Below, one piece after another: positions 19,446 to 26,747 of a DNA stretch of 32,993 nt (its first letter is position 1; the number at the start of each line of letters is the position of its first letter). The notes beneath the pieces are model-generated. The model had not been told where the DNA came from. It did not search any database and saw only the letters and a list, made by a program, of their open reading frames with translations. Position numbers and translations under genes: made by a program. The stretch is from Candidatus Rariloculus versatilis (GTDB taxonomy: Bacteria; Pseudomonadota; Gammaproteobacteria; Steroidobacterales; Rariloculaceae). The stretch covers positions 1 to 32,993 of the forward strand of contig JAQAJI010000039.1 of assembly GCA_028278665.1 (NCBI GenBank), read 5' to 3'.

Positions 19446-19586
19446 CAGCACCGACGGCCGGGCTGGCGAGCATCGTCGCCGGCAGTTCCGGGCCAACGAT
19501 GGAAAGGGACCCAGGGGCGAACGCAGTAGACGACGGTCGGGAGCGCTCTTCACACGTGAGAGTGCCGGGTCCGCTGCACCGCTTGA

Positions 19587-19592
19587 TATCAT
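19587..19592 (+). promoter_or_regulatory. Candidate -10 box for cysS
   Basis: TATCAT at 19587-19592, 36 bp before the cysS ATG, differs from TATAAT at one position. No convincing -35 box precedes it. The rest of the 255-bp hisI/cysS divergent gap shows no gene. Confidence 0.3.
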
Positions 19593-19628
19593 TGGCGGCG
19601 CCGTTCAACCGACGGCCGGTTTCAAGTC

Positions 19629-21275
19629 ATGGCGCTTTACCTCTACAACACGTTGAGCCGTGCACGTGAGCGTTTTGTGCCCGCGGATCCCGGGCGCGTC
19701 ACGATGTACGTGTGCGGACCGACGGTCTACAACTTCTCGCATATCGGCAACGCGCGCCCCTACGTGGTGTTCGACGTGCTCGCGCGCCTGCTGCGGCGCT
19801 CGTATCGGCTCGTGTACGCGCGCAACTTCACCGACGTCGACGACAAGATCAACGCGGCAGCACGTGAACTGGGGATGTCGATCGGGGAGGTGACTGCGGC
19901 CTACATCGATCAGTTTCACGAGGACATGGACGAACTTGGCGTTCTAAGGCCCGACATCGAGCCTCGCGCCACAGCGCACATTGACGAGATCATCGCGTTC
20001 ATCGAGTGTCTGATGGAGACCGGCCACGCCTACGAAGCCGAGCGACATGTTCTTTTCAGCGTCGCGTCGTTTCAGGACTACGGCAGGTTGTCGCGCCGCA
20101 GCCGCGACGACATGATCGCCGGCGCGCGCGTCGAGGTTGCGCCGTTCAAGCGCGACCCGGCCGATTTCGTGCTTTGGAAGCCATCCGATGCCGCTACGGT
20201 AGGTTGGGACAGCCCCTGGGGGCGTGGCCGCCCTGGCTGGCACATCGAATGTTCGGCCATGGCACGGGCGCATCTGGGTCAGACCATAGATATCCACTGC
20301 GGCGGTCAGGATCTGGTTTTTCCTCACCACGAGAACGAGATCGCGCAGAGCACCTGCGCGCACGGTGGCACACCGTTTTGCCGGTATTGGCTTCACAACG
20401 GCTTGCTGCGTATCGACGGTGCGAAGATGGCGAAGTCGGTCGGCAACATCCTTTCAATATGGGAGGCCTTGCAGGGGTATTCGGGCGAGGAGCTGCGGCT
20501 CATGCTGCTGACGGCACACTACCGGCAGCCCCTCGACTTTTCGGGCGACATGGGCATGGCTGCGCGCCGGCAACTCGATCGCATGTACGCCGCCCTGCGC
20601 GACGCCGGGATCGAAGGGGAGGGTAACGCGGACGATGCGCCGCCTCCCGAGCCGCTGCTCGACGCGCTCGAGAACGACCTGAACACGCCGCAGGCACTGG
20701 CCGCATTGTCCGGTCTCGCGCGCAAGACCAATCGCTGCCGCGATCCCGGTGCGCGGCGCGAGTCGGCGCTGGCATTGCGGGCGGGCGGGCGCCTGCTCGG
20801 TCTGCTGCAGCAGGATCCCGGCGAATGGGCAAGGACCGCATGGGGCGGAGGAGGACGGATAACGAAAGCGGCCATCGACAAGTTGCTGAGTCGGTACGAG
20901 GCGCGACGCAAGCAAGGAAAGGACGATGAAGCTCGCAAAGCCGTGGAGCTCTTGGCCGATAACGGTATCGATATCGAGAAAGTCAAATCGCGCCTGGACC
21001 GGCCCGTCATGCGGATCCGGCACAGGCAAAACGTTTTGCGCGATCGGGACGCGCCTGCGCAGAAGCGGAAACCCGCCGCCGAGGACTCGGCCGGCGAAGC
21101 CGATGCGGTGCAGTTGACCGAAGCGGAGATCGCCGCCCTGGTCGAGCAACGCAAATCGTTGCGCACCGAGCGAAAGTTTGCCGAAGCCGACGCGATTCGC
21201 GACGAGCTGGCCGCAAAGGGCATCGTGCTTGAGGATCGAGGCGATGGCACGACGTGGCGCCGTGAAGCGCAGTGA
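19629..21275 (+). CDS. cysS: Cysteinyl-tRNA synthetase with enlarged C-terminal region
   Basis: Class I synthetase that charges tRNA-Cys. The catalytic part is standard: zinc ligands Cys29, Cys208, His233 and Glu237 ([23 protein letters not shown]), HIGH-like SHIGN (residues 37-41), NFTDVDDKI and the KMSKS variant KMAKS at 266-270. At 548 residues it is about 85 longer than the usual 460. The surplus lies between the DALR-type helical domain (ends QQDPGEW, residue 400) and the normal C-terminal anticodon-proximal segment ([10 protein letters not shown] from residue 496 to GDGTTWRR). The inserted stretch is Lys/Arg/Glu-rich and predicted helical, then Pro/Ala-rich; its first 140 bp have only about 56 % G+C. 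The frame is intact, so this is an insertion rather than a lesion. Confidence 0.93.
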   Translation: MALYLYNTLSRARERFVPADPGRVTMYVCGPTVYNFSHIGNARPYVVFDVLARLLRRSYRLVYARNFTDVDDKINAAARELGMSIGEVTAAYIDQFHEDMDELGVLRPDIEPRATAHIDEIIAFIECLMETGHAYEAERHVLFSVASFQDYGRLSRRSRDDMIAGARVEVAPFKRDPADFVLWKPSDAATVGWDSPWGRGRPGWHIECSAMARAHLGQTIDIHCGGQDLVFPHHENEIAQSTCAHGGTPFCRYWLHNGLLRIDGAKMAKSVGNILSIWEALQGYSGEELRLMLLTAHYRQPLDFSGDMGMAARRQLDRMYAALRDAGIEGEGNADDAPPPEPLLDALENDLNTPQALAALSGLARKTNRCRDPGARRESALALRAGGRLLGLLQQDPGEWARTAWGGGGRITKAAIDKLLSRYEARRKQGKDDEARKAVELLADNGIDIEKVKSRLDRPVMRIRHRQNVLRDRDAPAQKRKPAAEDSAGEADAVQLTEAEIAALVEQRKSLRTERKFAEADAIRDELAAKGIVLEDRGDGTTWRREAQ

Positions 21276-21282
21276 CAAGGGG

Positions 21283-21552
21283 ATGGCCGAATCGATGAAG
21301 CAGGTCTCGCACAGCATCGGCCGCGCGATGATCGGGCTGATCCGCGTCTACCGCTTCCTGCTCTCGCCCTGGTTCGGATGGCATTGCCGCCACGTTCCGA
21401 CCTGCTCCGCCTACGCCGTGGAGGCGATCGAACGCTTCGGCCCGCTGCGCGGCGGCTGGCTCACGGCCGTGCGTCTCGCGCGGTGCCAGCCCTGGGGCAC
21501 ATCGGGTTACGACCCGGTACCGGAGATTCGGGGGACAGTCCGCAGAAATTGA
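21283..21552 (+). CDS. yidD: Membrane protein insertion efficiency factor YidD
   Basis: A small (about 89 residues) membrane-associated protein of the YidD family, which assists YidC-dependent insertion. It shows the amphipathic N-terminal helix ([15 protein letters not shown]), [35 protein letters not shown] and the ending GYDPVPE, followed by a short basic tail. The start is ambiguous: ATG 21283 abuts the AAGGGG at 21277-21282; ATG 21295 lies 12 nt after it. It stands 7 bp after cysS, not in the usual rnpA-yidD-yidC cluster, so its position is atypical. Confidence 0.92.
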   Translation: MAESMKQVSHSIGRAMIGLIRVYRFLLSPWFGWHCRHVPTCSAYAVEAIERFGPLRGGWLTAVRLARCQPWGTSGYDPVPEIRGTVRRN

Positions 21553-21614
21553 TCCTGCGGCTGTCACAAAGGGCTGCTAGACTCGGCATTGAATCCATCC
21601 AGGGAGGCCCGCGG

Positions 21615-21893
21615 GTGGCCATTGACCCGGCGCTGCTCGACATTGTTTGCTGTCCGGTGACACACCAGCCGCTCGCGCCGCTTGCGGCGAGCGAGTTGAC
21701 CCGCCTGAATCGGCTCATCGAGCGCCAGCAGATCAGGAACGGCGACGGGGAAGTTGTGCAAGCGGCGCTCGATCAGGCGCTCGCGACGCGTGACGGCCGC
21801 CTGGCCTATCCCGTCCGCGACGGCATCCCGGTACTCCTCGCAGAGCAGGGCATCGCGCTCGTCCAGATCGAAAACGCCGAGGGCCGCAGTTGA
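21615..21893 (+). CDS. Trm112-like zinc-ribbon-derived small protein (YcaR type)
   Basis: A 92-residue Trm112-family protein. It begins MAIDPALLDIVCCPVTHQPL and ends DGRLAYPVRDGIPVLLAEQGIAL, both family hallmarks. Between them is an extra helical segment of about 30 residues (LTRLNRLIERQQI...), also known to me in some gammaproteobacterial members, compared with about 60 residues in E. coli YcaR. Only one CC pair of the zinc-knuckle cysteines is present. The start is GTG 21615 with AGGGAGG 7 nt upstream, a strong ribosome-binding site that decides it. Its TGA overlaps the holA TTG (TTGA). Members act as activators of methyltransferases in eukaryotes; the bacterial role is unclear. Confidence 0.87.
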   Translation: MAIDPALLDIVCCPVTHQPLAPLAASELTRLNRLIERQQIRNGDGEVVQAALDQALATRDGRLAYPVRDGIPVLLAEQGIALVQIENAEGRS

Positions 21894-22915
21894 AGCTGCC
21901 GCTCCGCCGACTCCCGTCGCATCTGCAAGGCCAACTGGCGGGGTTCTACCTCGTCGGAGGAACCGAACCGCTTCTCGCCGGCGAAGCCCTCGATCAGATT
22001 CGCGATGCCGCCCGCGCCCAGGGTTTCGAGGACCGGGAACTGCACACGGTGGGCGCGCAGTTCCCCTGGGCGGAACTCGAAGCGGGTTCCAGCAATCTTT
22101 CGCTGTTCGGTACGCGGCGCATCCTCGAGATCCGGCTACCGTCGCCGAGCCCGGGAACACAGGGTGGGCGCGTGCTGCGCGCGCTCGCCGAGGGCCAGAG
22201 TCCGGACTGCCTCGTCGTGGTCGGTGTCACCGGCAGGCTCGATGCCCGTACTGCCTGGGTCAAGGCGGCGGACGCCAGCGGCGTGCTCGTGGAGGTCTGG
22301 CCTGTCGACCGTTCCGAACTGCCGCGCTGGATCGGCGAGCGCTCCGCCGCGCTCGGCTTGCGGCTCACGGCGGGCGCGGCGGCGCTCCTGGCCGACCGTG
22401 TCGAGGGCAATCTGCTCGCGGCGGACCAGGAACTCAAGAAGCTCGCGCTCACGATCAGCGACGGCCAGGTGGACGAGGACGCCGTATTCGAAGCTGTGGC
22501 GAACAGCGCCCGATTCGACGTGTTTCGCCTGAGCGACGCGGTCACCGACGGCGACGCGGCCCGCGCCGTCACCGTGCTCGACGGCTTGCGTGCGGAAGGC
22601 GTGGACCCCGTTCGTGTATGCTGGGCACTGAGCCGTGAGATCGGACGGTTGACCAGACTGAAAAGCGCCGTTCAACAGGGTGAAAACATCGATCGCGCCT
22701 TGCTGCGTCACGGCGTCTGGCGCCGCCGGATGCCGGCGGTCAAACGCGCGCTCGGCCGCTTCGACGCGCGCCGCCTCAAGGCCTTGCTGGCCCGTGCGGC
22801 CCGCACCGACACCACCGTCAAGGGCCGCACGCCCGGCGACCCCTGGGTCGCGCTGACAGCGCTGGTCCTCGCGGCAGTCGATCCCGGCTCCACGGCGCGT
22901 CGGGTTGCGCGTTGA
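21890..22915 (+). CDS. holA: DNA polymerase III subunit delta
   Basis: Clamp-loader wrench subunit that opens the beta sliding clamp. The 341 residues match HolA: YLVGGTEPLLAGEALDQIR near the N-terminus, the SSNLSLFGTRRILEIRLP beta-clamp-contact region around residue 70, DCLVVVGVTGRLD, LTAGAAALLADRVEGNLLAADQELKKL in domain II and the C-terminal collar helices (WRRRMPAVKRALGRF). The TTG start at 21890 overlaps the Trm112-like stop (TTGA), suggesting coupling. It is followed by nadD after 10 bp. lptE, its usual neighbour, is 4 kb away. Confidence 0.94.
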   Translation: MKLPLRRLPSHLQGQLAGFYLVGGTEPLLAGEALDQIRDAARAQGFEDRELHTVGAQFPWAELEAGSSNLSLFGTRRILEIRLPSPSPGTQGGRVLRALAEGQSPDCLVVVGVTGRLDARTAWVKAADASGVLVEVWPVDRSELPRWIGERSAALGLRLTAGAAALLADRVEGNLLAADQELKKLALTISDGQVDEDAVFEAVANSARFDVFRLSDAVTDGDAARAVTVLDGLRAEGVDPVRVCWALSREIGRLTRLKSAVQQGENIDRALLRHGVWRRRMPAVKRALGRFDARRLKALLARAARTDTTVKGRTPGDPWVALTALVLAAVDPGSTARRVAR

Positions 22916-22925
22916 CCGTGGACAG

Positions 22926-23564
22926 ATGAGGGCGGTCGGGGTCTTCGGCGGGATGTTCGATCCGATCCACTGCGGACACCTGCGCACCGCCTACGAATTG
23001 CAGAGCAAGCTTTCGCTCGATGAAGTGCGCTTCGTGCCTTGCGCCAATCCCCCGCACCGCAGCGCCGCAGCCGTCGATGCCGCTCTGCGCACAAGAATGG
23101 TGGCAGCGGCGATTCGGGGCCAGTCCGGCTTCGTTGTCGACGACCGCGAATCGAAACGGAGCGGCCCGTCCTACACCGTCAATACGCTTGAGGACCTGCG
23201 AGCGGAACTTCCGGATGCGTCTTTGTGCCTGATCCTCGGCATGGACGCTTTCCTCGGATTGCCGCGATGGTACGAGTGGCGCAGCTTGCTCGATCTTGCC
23301 CACATCGTCGTCGTCGAGAGGCCGGGCTGGTGCGCCCCCGAGACGGGCGCGCTCGGCGACCATGTTGAGCAGCATGCGACTGCCGACGCCGACGATCTGC
23401 GCCGGGAACGACGCGGCTGCATATTCCTCGCTCAGGTCACGCAGCTCGAGATCTCCTCGACCGGGCTCAGAAGCGCGATCCGCGCGGGACTTGAACCGCG
23501 CTACCTCGTGCCCGACGCCGCATTGAAAGTAATTACCGAGACGGGGTGCTATGCCGCGCACTGA
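22926..23564 (+). CDS. nadD: Nicotinate-nucleotide adenylyltransferase
   Basis: NAD biosynthesis: couples nicotinate mononucleotide with ATP to form deamido-NAD. The 212-residue protein has the nucleotidyltransferase signature GGMFDPIHCGH (residues 8-18), the nicotinate-binding LILGMDAFLGLPRWYEW block, and ISSTGLR (176-182), the equivalent of the family's SSTxIR motif. ATG 22926 is preferred over TTG 22905 because homology begins at MRAVGVFGG. Its 3' end overlaps rsfS by 14 nt, in the conserved holA-nadD-rsfS-rlmH order. Confidence 0.95.
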   Translation: MRAVGVFGGMFDPIHCGHLRTAYELQSKLSLDEVRFVPCANPPHRSAAAVDAALRTRMVAAAIRGQSGFVVDDRESKRSGPSYTVNTLEDLRAELPDASLCLILGMDAFLGLPRWYEWRSLLDLAHIVVVERPGWCAPETGALGDHVEQHATADADDLRRERRGCIFLAQVTQLEISSTGLRSAIRAGLEPRYLVPDAALKVITETGCYAAH

Positions 23565-24030
23565 CAAGACCAGGACCATAATCGGGACCGGCACGGAGAC
23601 CGAAACCAGACCGGAGATCGGAACCGCGAGCCAGACCAGGACCAGGAGCCGGGCTGGAACCGCGACTGGAACCGGAACCGCGCCCGCCGCCGAAATCGCC
23701 GCGCTTGTCGTGGGCGTGCTCGAGGACCTGAAGGCCGAGCGGATCGTGCAACTCGACGTCGCCCACCTGACCTCGATCACCGATGCCATGATCGTTGCGA
23801 GCGGCCGGTCCGACCGGCATGTCCGCGCGATCTCCGAAGCGCTGCTCGAAAAGTGCAAGGCATCCGGCTACGCGCGTCTCGGCGTCGAGGGGCTCAAGGG
23901 CGGCGAGTGGGTGCTCGTCGATCTTGCGGATGTCGTCGTGCACGTCATGCTGCCGGCCACGCGCGACTTCTATGACATCGAGAAACTCTGGGACTTCGCC
24001 AGTCCCGGCGACGAAGCGGGCGGGCGTTGA
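23551..24030 (+). CDS. rsfS: Ribosomal silencing factor RsfS with repeat-derived N-terminal extension
   Basis: RsfS binds ribosomal protein L14 and blocks subunit joining in starvation. Residues about 47-150 are a normal RsfS domain (ALVVGVLEDLKAERI, LTSITDAMIVASGRSDRHVRAI, GEWVLVDLADVVVHVM, DFYDIEKLWDFA). Ahead of it is an abnormal leader of about 45 residues with Thr at nearly every second position (TRTIIGTGTETETRP..., TATGTGTA), encoded by a degenerate hexanucleotide repeat. The usual length is 105-120, here 159. ATG 23551 is the only upstream ATG; a later GTG within LVVGVL would truncate the domain. The leader is probably disordered; whether it is translated is untested. Confidence 0.9.
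   Translation: MPRTDKTRTIIGTGTETETRPEIGTASQTRTRSRAGTATGTGTAPAAEIAALVVGVLEDLKAERIVQLDVAHLTSITDAMIVASGRSDRHVRAISEALLEKCKASGYARLGVEGLKGGEWVLVDLADVVVHVMLPATRDFYDIEKLWDFASPGDEAGGR
23560..23682 (+). repeat. Degenerate hexanucleotide repeat in the 5' end of rsfS
   Basis: About 20 successive 6-bp units of the type ACCGGA / ACCAGG (variants GGAACC, AGGACC, GAGACC in other phase) run in register with the reading frame, encoding Thr-X dipeptides (X = Arg, Gly, Glu, Ala). Units are imperfect, so the array has aged, but the period of 6 is clear across 123 bp. Confidence 0.8.
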
Positions 24031-24106
24031 GCCTGGGAGCCTGCACCGCTGGAATTCGCGGCTGTAAACCCACGCTCATCCGCCCCCTGGACCGCTCGAT
24101 TTCGTC

Positions 24107-24124
24107 GAATATGGCTCGATATTC
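24107..24124 (+). promoter_or_regulatory. Inverted repeat just upstream of rlmH
   Basis: GAATAT-GGCTCG-ATATTC, perfect 6-bp arms, ends 9 nt before the rlmH ATG in the 103-bp rsfS-rlmH gap. It is the only AT-rich spot there and might be a -10 element, an operator or a small 5' hairpin. Confidence 0.3.
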
Positions 24125-24133
24125 TCAGCCGTC

Positions 24134-24604
24134 ATGCGCCTGATGCTGCTCGCCGCCTCGAACCGTCAACCCGCCTGGGTCAGCGACGGCTTCGACTCTT
24201 ACGCGAAGCGGCTGCGCGGCAGCTTGCGCCTCGACCTCGAAGAGATCCCTCTTGCCCGGCGCCCGTCGGCGGCGGCCGCACGCCGCGCCGCTGAAACCGA
24301 AGGGAAGCGGATGCTCGCATCGATTCCGGACGCTGCCCATGTTGTCGCGCTGACCGAGGACGGAACGATGTGGAACACGCGTGAACTCGCAGCGAGGCTG
24401 CGCGCCTGGGTCGCCCTGGGCCGGCCCGTGTACCTGCTGATCGGCGGTCCCGACGGCCTGTCGGAATCGTGCCTGGCACGGGCCGACGAGCGCTGGTCCC
24501 TGTCCCGGCTCACGCTCCCGCATGGGCTTGCGCGAATCGCCGTTGCCGAAGCCTTGTATCGTGCCCGGAGCGTGCTCGAACGCCATCCTTATCACAGGGA
24601 ATGA
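24134..24604 (+). CDS. rlmH: 23S rRNA pseudouridine-1915 N3-methyltransferase RlmH
   Basis: SPOUT-class methyltransferase that modifies pseudouridine 1915 in helix 69 of 23S rRNA on assembled 70S ribosomes. The 156-residue protein has the family length: MRLMLLAASNRQPAWV start, FDSYAKRL, VVALTEDGTMWNTRELA, the knot segment LLIGGPDGLSE, LSLSRLTLPHGLARIAVAEALYRA-type helix, and the invariant C-terminal YHRE ending. It follows rsfS as in most gammaproteobacteria, separated by 103 bp. maf follows 56 bp later. Confidence 0.96.
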   Translation: MRLMLLAASNRQPAWVSDGFDSYAKRLRGSLRLDLEEIPLARRPSAAAARRAAETEGKRMLASIPDAAHVVALTEDGTMWNTRELAARLRAWVALGRPVYLLIGGPDGLSESCLARADERWSLSRLTLPHGLARIAVAEALYRARSVLERHPYHRE

Positions 24605-24660
24605 CGAGAATGGCCTTGCTGCGCTGTTCCGGGCCGGTGGCAGGCCGTATATTGCATTGA

Positions 24661-25272
24661 ATGAATGGGGTTTTCGTATATCTGGCCTCGGCGTCGCCGC
24701 GCCGCCGCGAATTGCTGGAACAAATCGGTGTCGCGTATGAGCTCCGGCCGGTCGAGATCGACGAAGGACGGCTTCCGAAGGAGCCTGCGACCGACTACGT
24801 GCAGCGCGTCGCCGTCGCCAAGGCTCGCGAATGCAGCAGCGGTCTTGGCCGTGGCGGTGTGGAGCATGCGGTACTCGCCGCCGATACCGCGGTCGTGCTC
24901 GGCGATGAAGTTTTCGGCAAGCCCGGCGACCGGTCTCAGGCGCTCGCCATGCTCGAGGCGCTATCCGGGCGCAGGCACACCGTCGCGACCGGCGTTGCCG
25001 TACGTTGCGGCGAGGAACTCAAGACCGCACTGTCGGTGAGCGAAGTGACCTTTCGAACCACGACGGCGCAGGAGCGAGACGCCTATCTTGCGACGGATGA
25101 GCCGCTCGACAAGGCCGGCGGCTACGCGATACAGGGGTTTGGCGCCGTGTTCATCGAAGACCTGCGCGGCAGCTACTCGGCCGTGATGGGGCTGCCGCTG
25201 TACGAGACCGCAATGCTGTTGCGCCGCTTCGGGATACCGCGCTGGCTCAAGGCTGCGAGTCGCGGGCCATGA
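24661..25272 (+). CDS. maf: Maf family nucleoside triphosphate pyrophosphatase (YhdE type)
   Basis: House-cleaning pyrophosphatase; the YhdE type hydrolyses dTTP, UTP and modified pyrimidine NTPs. The 203 residues include the N-terminal [11 protein letters not shown] (from residue 9), [15 protein letters not shown], the acid [29 protein letters not shown], and [21 protein letters not shown], which marks the YhdE rather than the YceF branch. It overlaps rng by ATGA, giving the conserved maf-rng-yhdP-tldD order. Confidence 0.94.
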   Translation: MNGVFVYLASASPRRRELLEQIGVAYELRPVEIDEGRLPKEPATDYVQRVAVAKARECSSGLGRGGVEHAVLAADTAVVLGDEVFGKPGDRSQALAMLEALSGRRHTVATGVAVRCGEELKTALSVSEVTFRTTTAQERDAYLATDEPLDKAGGYAIQGFGAVFIEDLRGSYSAVMGLPLYETAMLLRRFGIPRWLKAASRGP

Positions 25273-26735
25273 AGCAGGAGATCCTGATCAACGTGGCGCC
25301 GCGCGAAGTGCGCGCGGCCGTCATCGAGAACGGCGTGCTGCAGGATGTGCTGATCGAGCGCGCCAACCGGCGCGGGCTGATCGGCAACATCTACAAGGGG
25401 CGCGTCACGCGCGTGTTGCCGGGCATGCAGGCCGCGTTCGTCGACGCGGGCCTCGACCGAACGGCATTCCTGCACGCTTCGAACATCGCCCGCGAGGCTC
25501 GGCAGAACTCGCCCGACGGCGACGCAGAGCCTGAGATCACCGATTGCGTGTCGGTCGGGAGCGAGTTGATCGTGCAGGTGTTCAAGGAGCCGCTCGGCAG
25601 CAAGGGTGCGCGGCTGACCACCCAAGCGAGCATCCCCTCGCGGTTCCTCGTCATGATGCCCGGGGGTGACGGCGTGGGCGTCTCGGTACGGATCGAGGAC
25701 AACGATGAGCGCGAACGGCTGCGCGCGGCGGTAGAGTGTGCGGCGCCGGCCGATGCCAGGGGCGGCTACATCGTACGCACCGCCGCAGTCGGCGCAAGCG
25801 AAGATGCACTGTGCGCGGACATGGCCTATCTGCAGGACATCTGGGGCTCCGTCGAGGCTGCGGCGAGCCGCGCCACCGTTGGCGATGCCGTCCACGAAGA
25901 CCTGCCGCTGCCGCTGCGCGTGCTGCGGGATCTCGCGGGTCCGGCCACCGAAGCCGTGCGTGTCGACTCCGAAGAAGCGTTCTCGCGCATGTGCAAGTAC
26001 GCACAACGGTTCGTCGCGCCGCTCGCGCCCAGGATCGAACTCTACACGCGGGCGAGCCCTATCTTCGATCTGTACAGCGTGGAGGACGAGATCGGGCGCG
26101 CGCTCAGGCGCAAGGTGCCGCTGAAGTCAGGCGGTCACGTGGTCTTCGACCAGACAGAGGCGATGACGACGATCGATGTCAACACGGGCGCTTACGTCGG
26201 GCACAGGAATCTCGAGGAGACGGTCTTTCGAACGAACCTCGAAGCCGCGGTGGCCATCGCGCGCCAACTCAGACTGCGCAATCTCGGCGGAATCGTCATC
26301 ATCGATTTCATCGACATGGCTGTCGAGGAGCACCGTGACGAGGTATTTGCGACGCTATCGGGGAGGCTCGCGGGCGATCCCGCCAAAACCCATATAATGA
26401 GCGTATCTCCTCTGGGGCTTGTCGAAATGACCCGTGAGCGGAATCGGGAGAGCCTCGCGCGTGTGCTGTGCCGGGCTTGCCCGAGCTGCGGCGGGCGAGG
26501 GTACGTCAAGACGGCAGAAACCGTGTGTTACGAGATTTTTCGGGAGATCATGCGCCAGCACCGCCAGCACGAGGCCAGGGAACTGCTGGTGCTCGCACGG
26601 CCGGAGATCGTCGAGCGCCTCCTCGACGAGGAGTCCGCGAGTGTCGCGGAACTCGAGGACACGACTTCGACTCCCATCCGATTGCAGAGCGAGGGGATGT
26701 ACGCACCCGACCAGTTCGATGTCGTGGCGATGTGA
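25269..26735 (+). CDS. rng: Ribonuclease G
   Basis: Endoribonuclease of the RNase E/G family, acting in 16S rRNA 5' maturation and mRNA decay. The 488-residue product has the S1 domain (about residues 37-125: [23 protein letters not shown]...), the 5'-sensor and DNase-I-like subdomain, catalytic Asp303 (TTIDVNTG) and Asp346 (IIDFIDM), and the zinc-link CPSC with Cys404 and Cys407, the same numbering as in RNase E. The long C-terminal scaffold of RNase E is absent, so this is RNase G. It starts at the ATG overlapping maf; yhdP begins 12 bp after its stop. Confidence 0.96.
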   Translation: MKQEILINVAPREVRAAVIENGVLQDVLIERANRRGLIGNIYKGRVTRVLPGMQAAFVDAGLDRTAFLHASNIAREARQNSPDGDAEPEITDCVSVGSELIVQVFKEPLGSKGARLTTQASIPSRFLVMMPGGDGVGVSVRIEDNDERERLRAAVECAAPADARGGYIVRTAAVGASEDALCADMAYLQDIWGSVEAAASRATVGDAVHEDLPLPLRVLRDLAGPATEAVRVDSEEAFSRMCKYAQRFVAPLAPRIELYTRASPIFDLYSVEDEIGRALRRKVPLKSGGHVVFDQTEAMTTIDVNTGAYVGHRNLEETVFRTNLEAAVAIARQLRLRNLGGIVIIDFIDMAVEEHRDEVFATLSGRLAGDPAKTHIMSVSPLGLVEMTRERNRESLARVLCRACPSCGGRGYVKTAETVCYEIFREIMRQHRQHEARELLVLARPEIVERLLDEESASVAELEDTTSTPIRLQSEGMYAPDQFDVVAM

Positions 26736-26747
26736 GTCCCGAAAACC

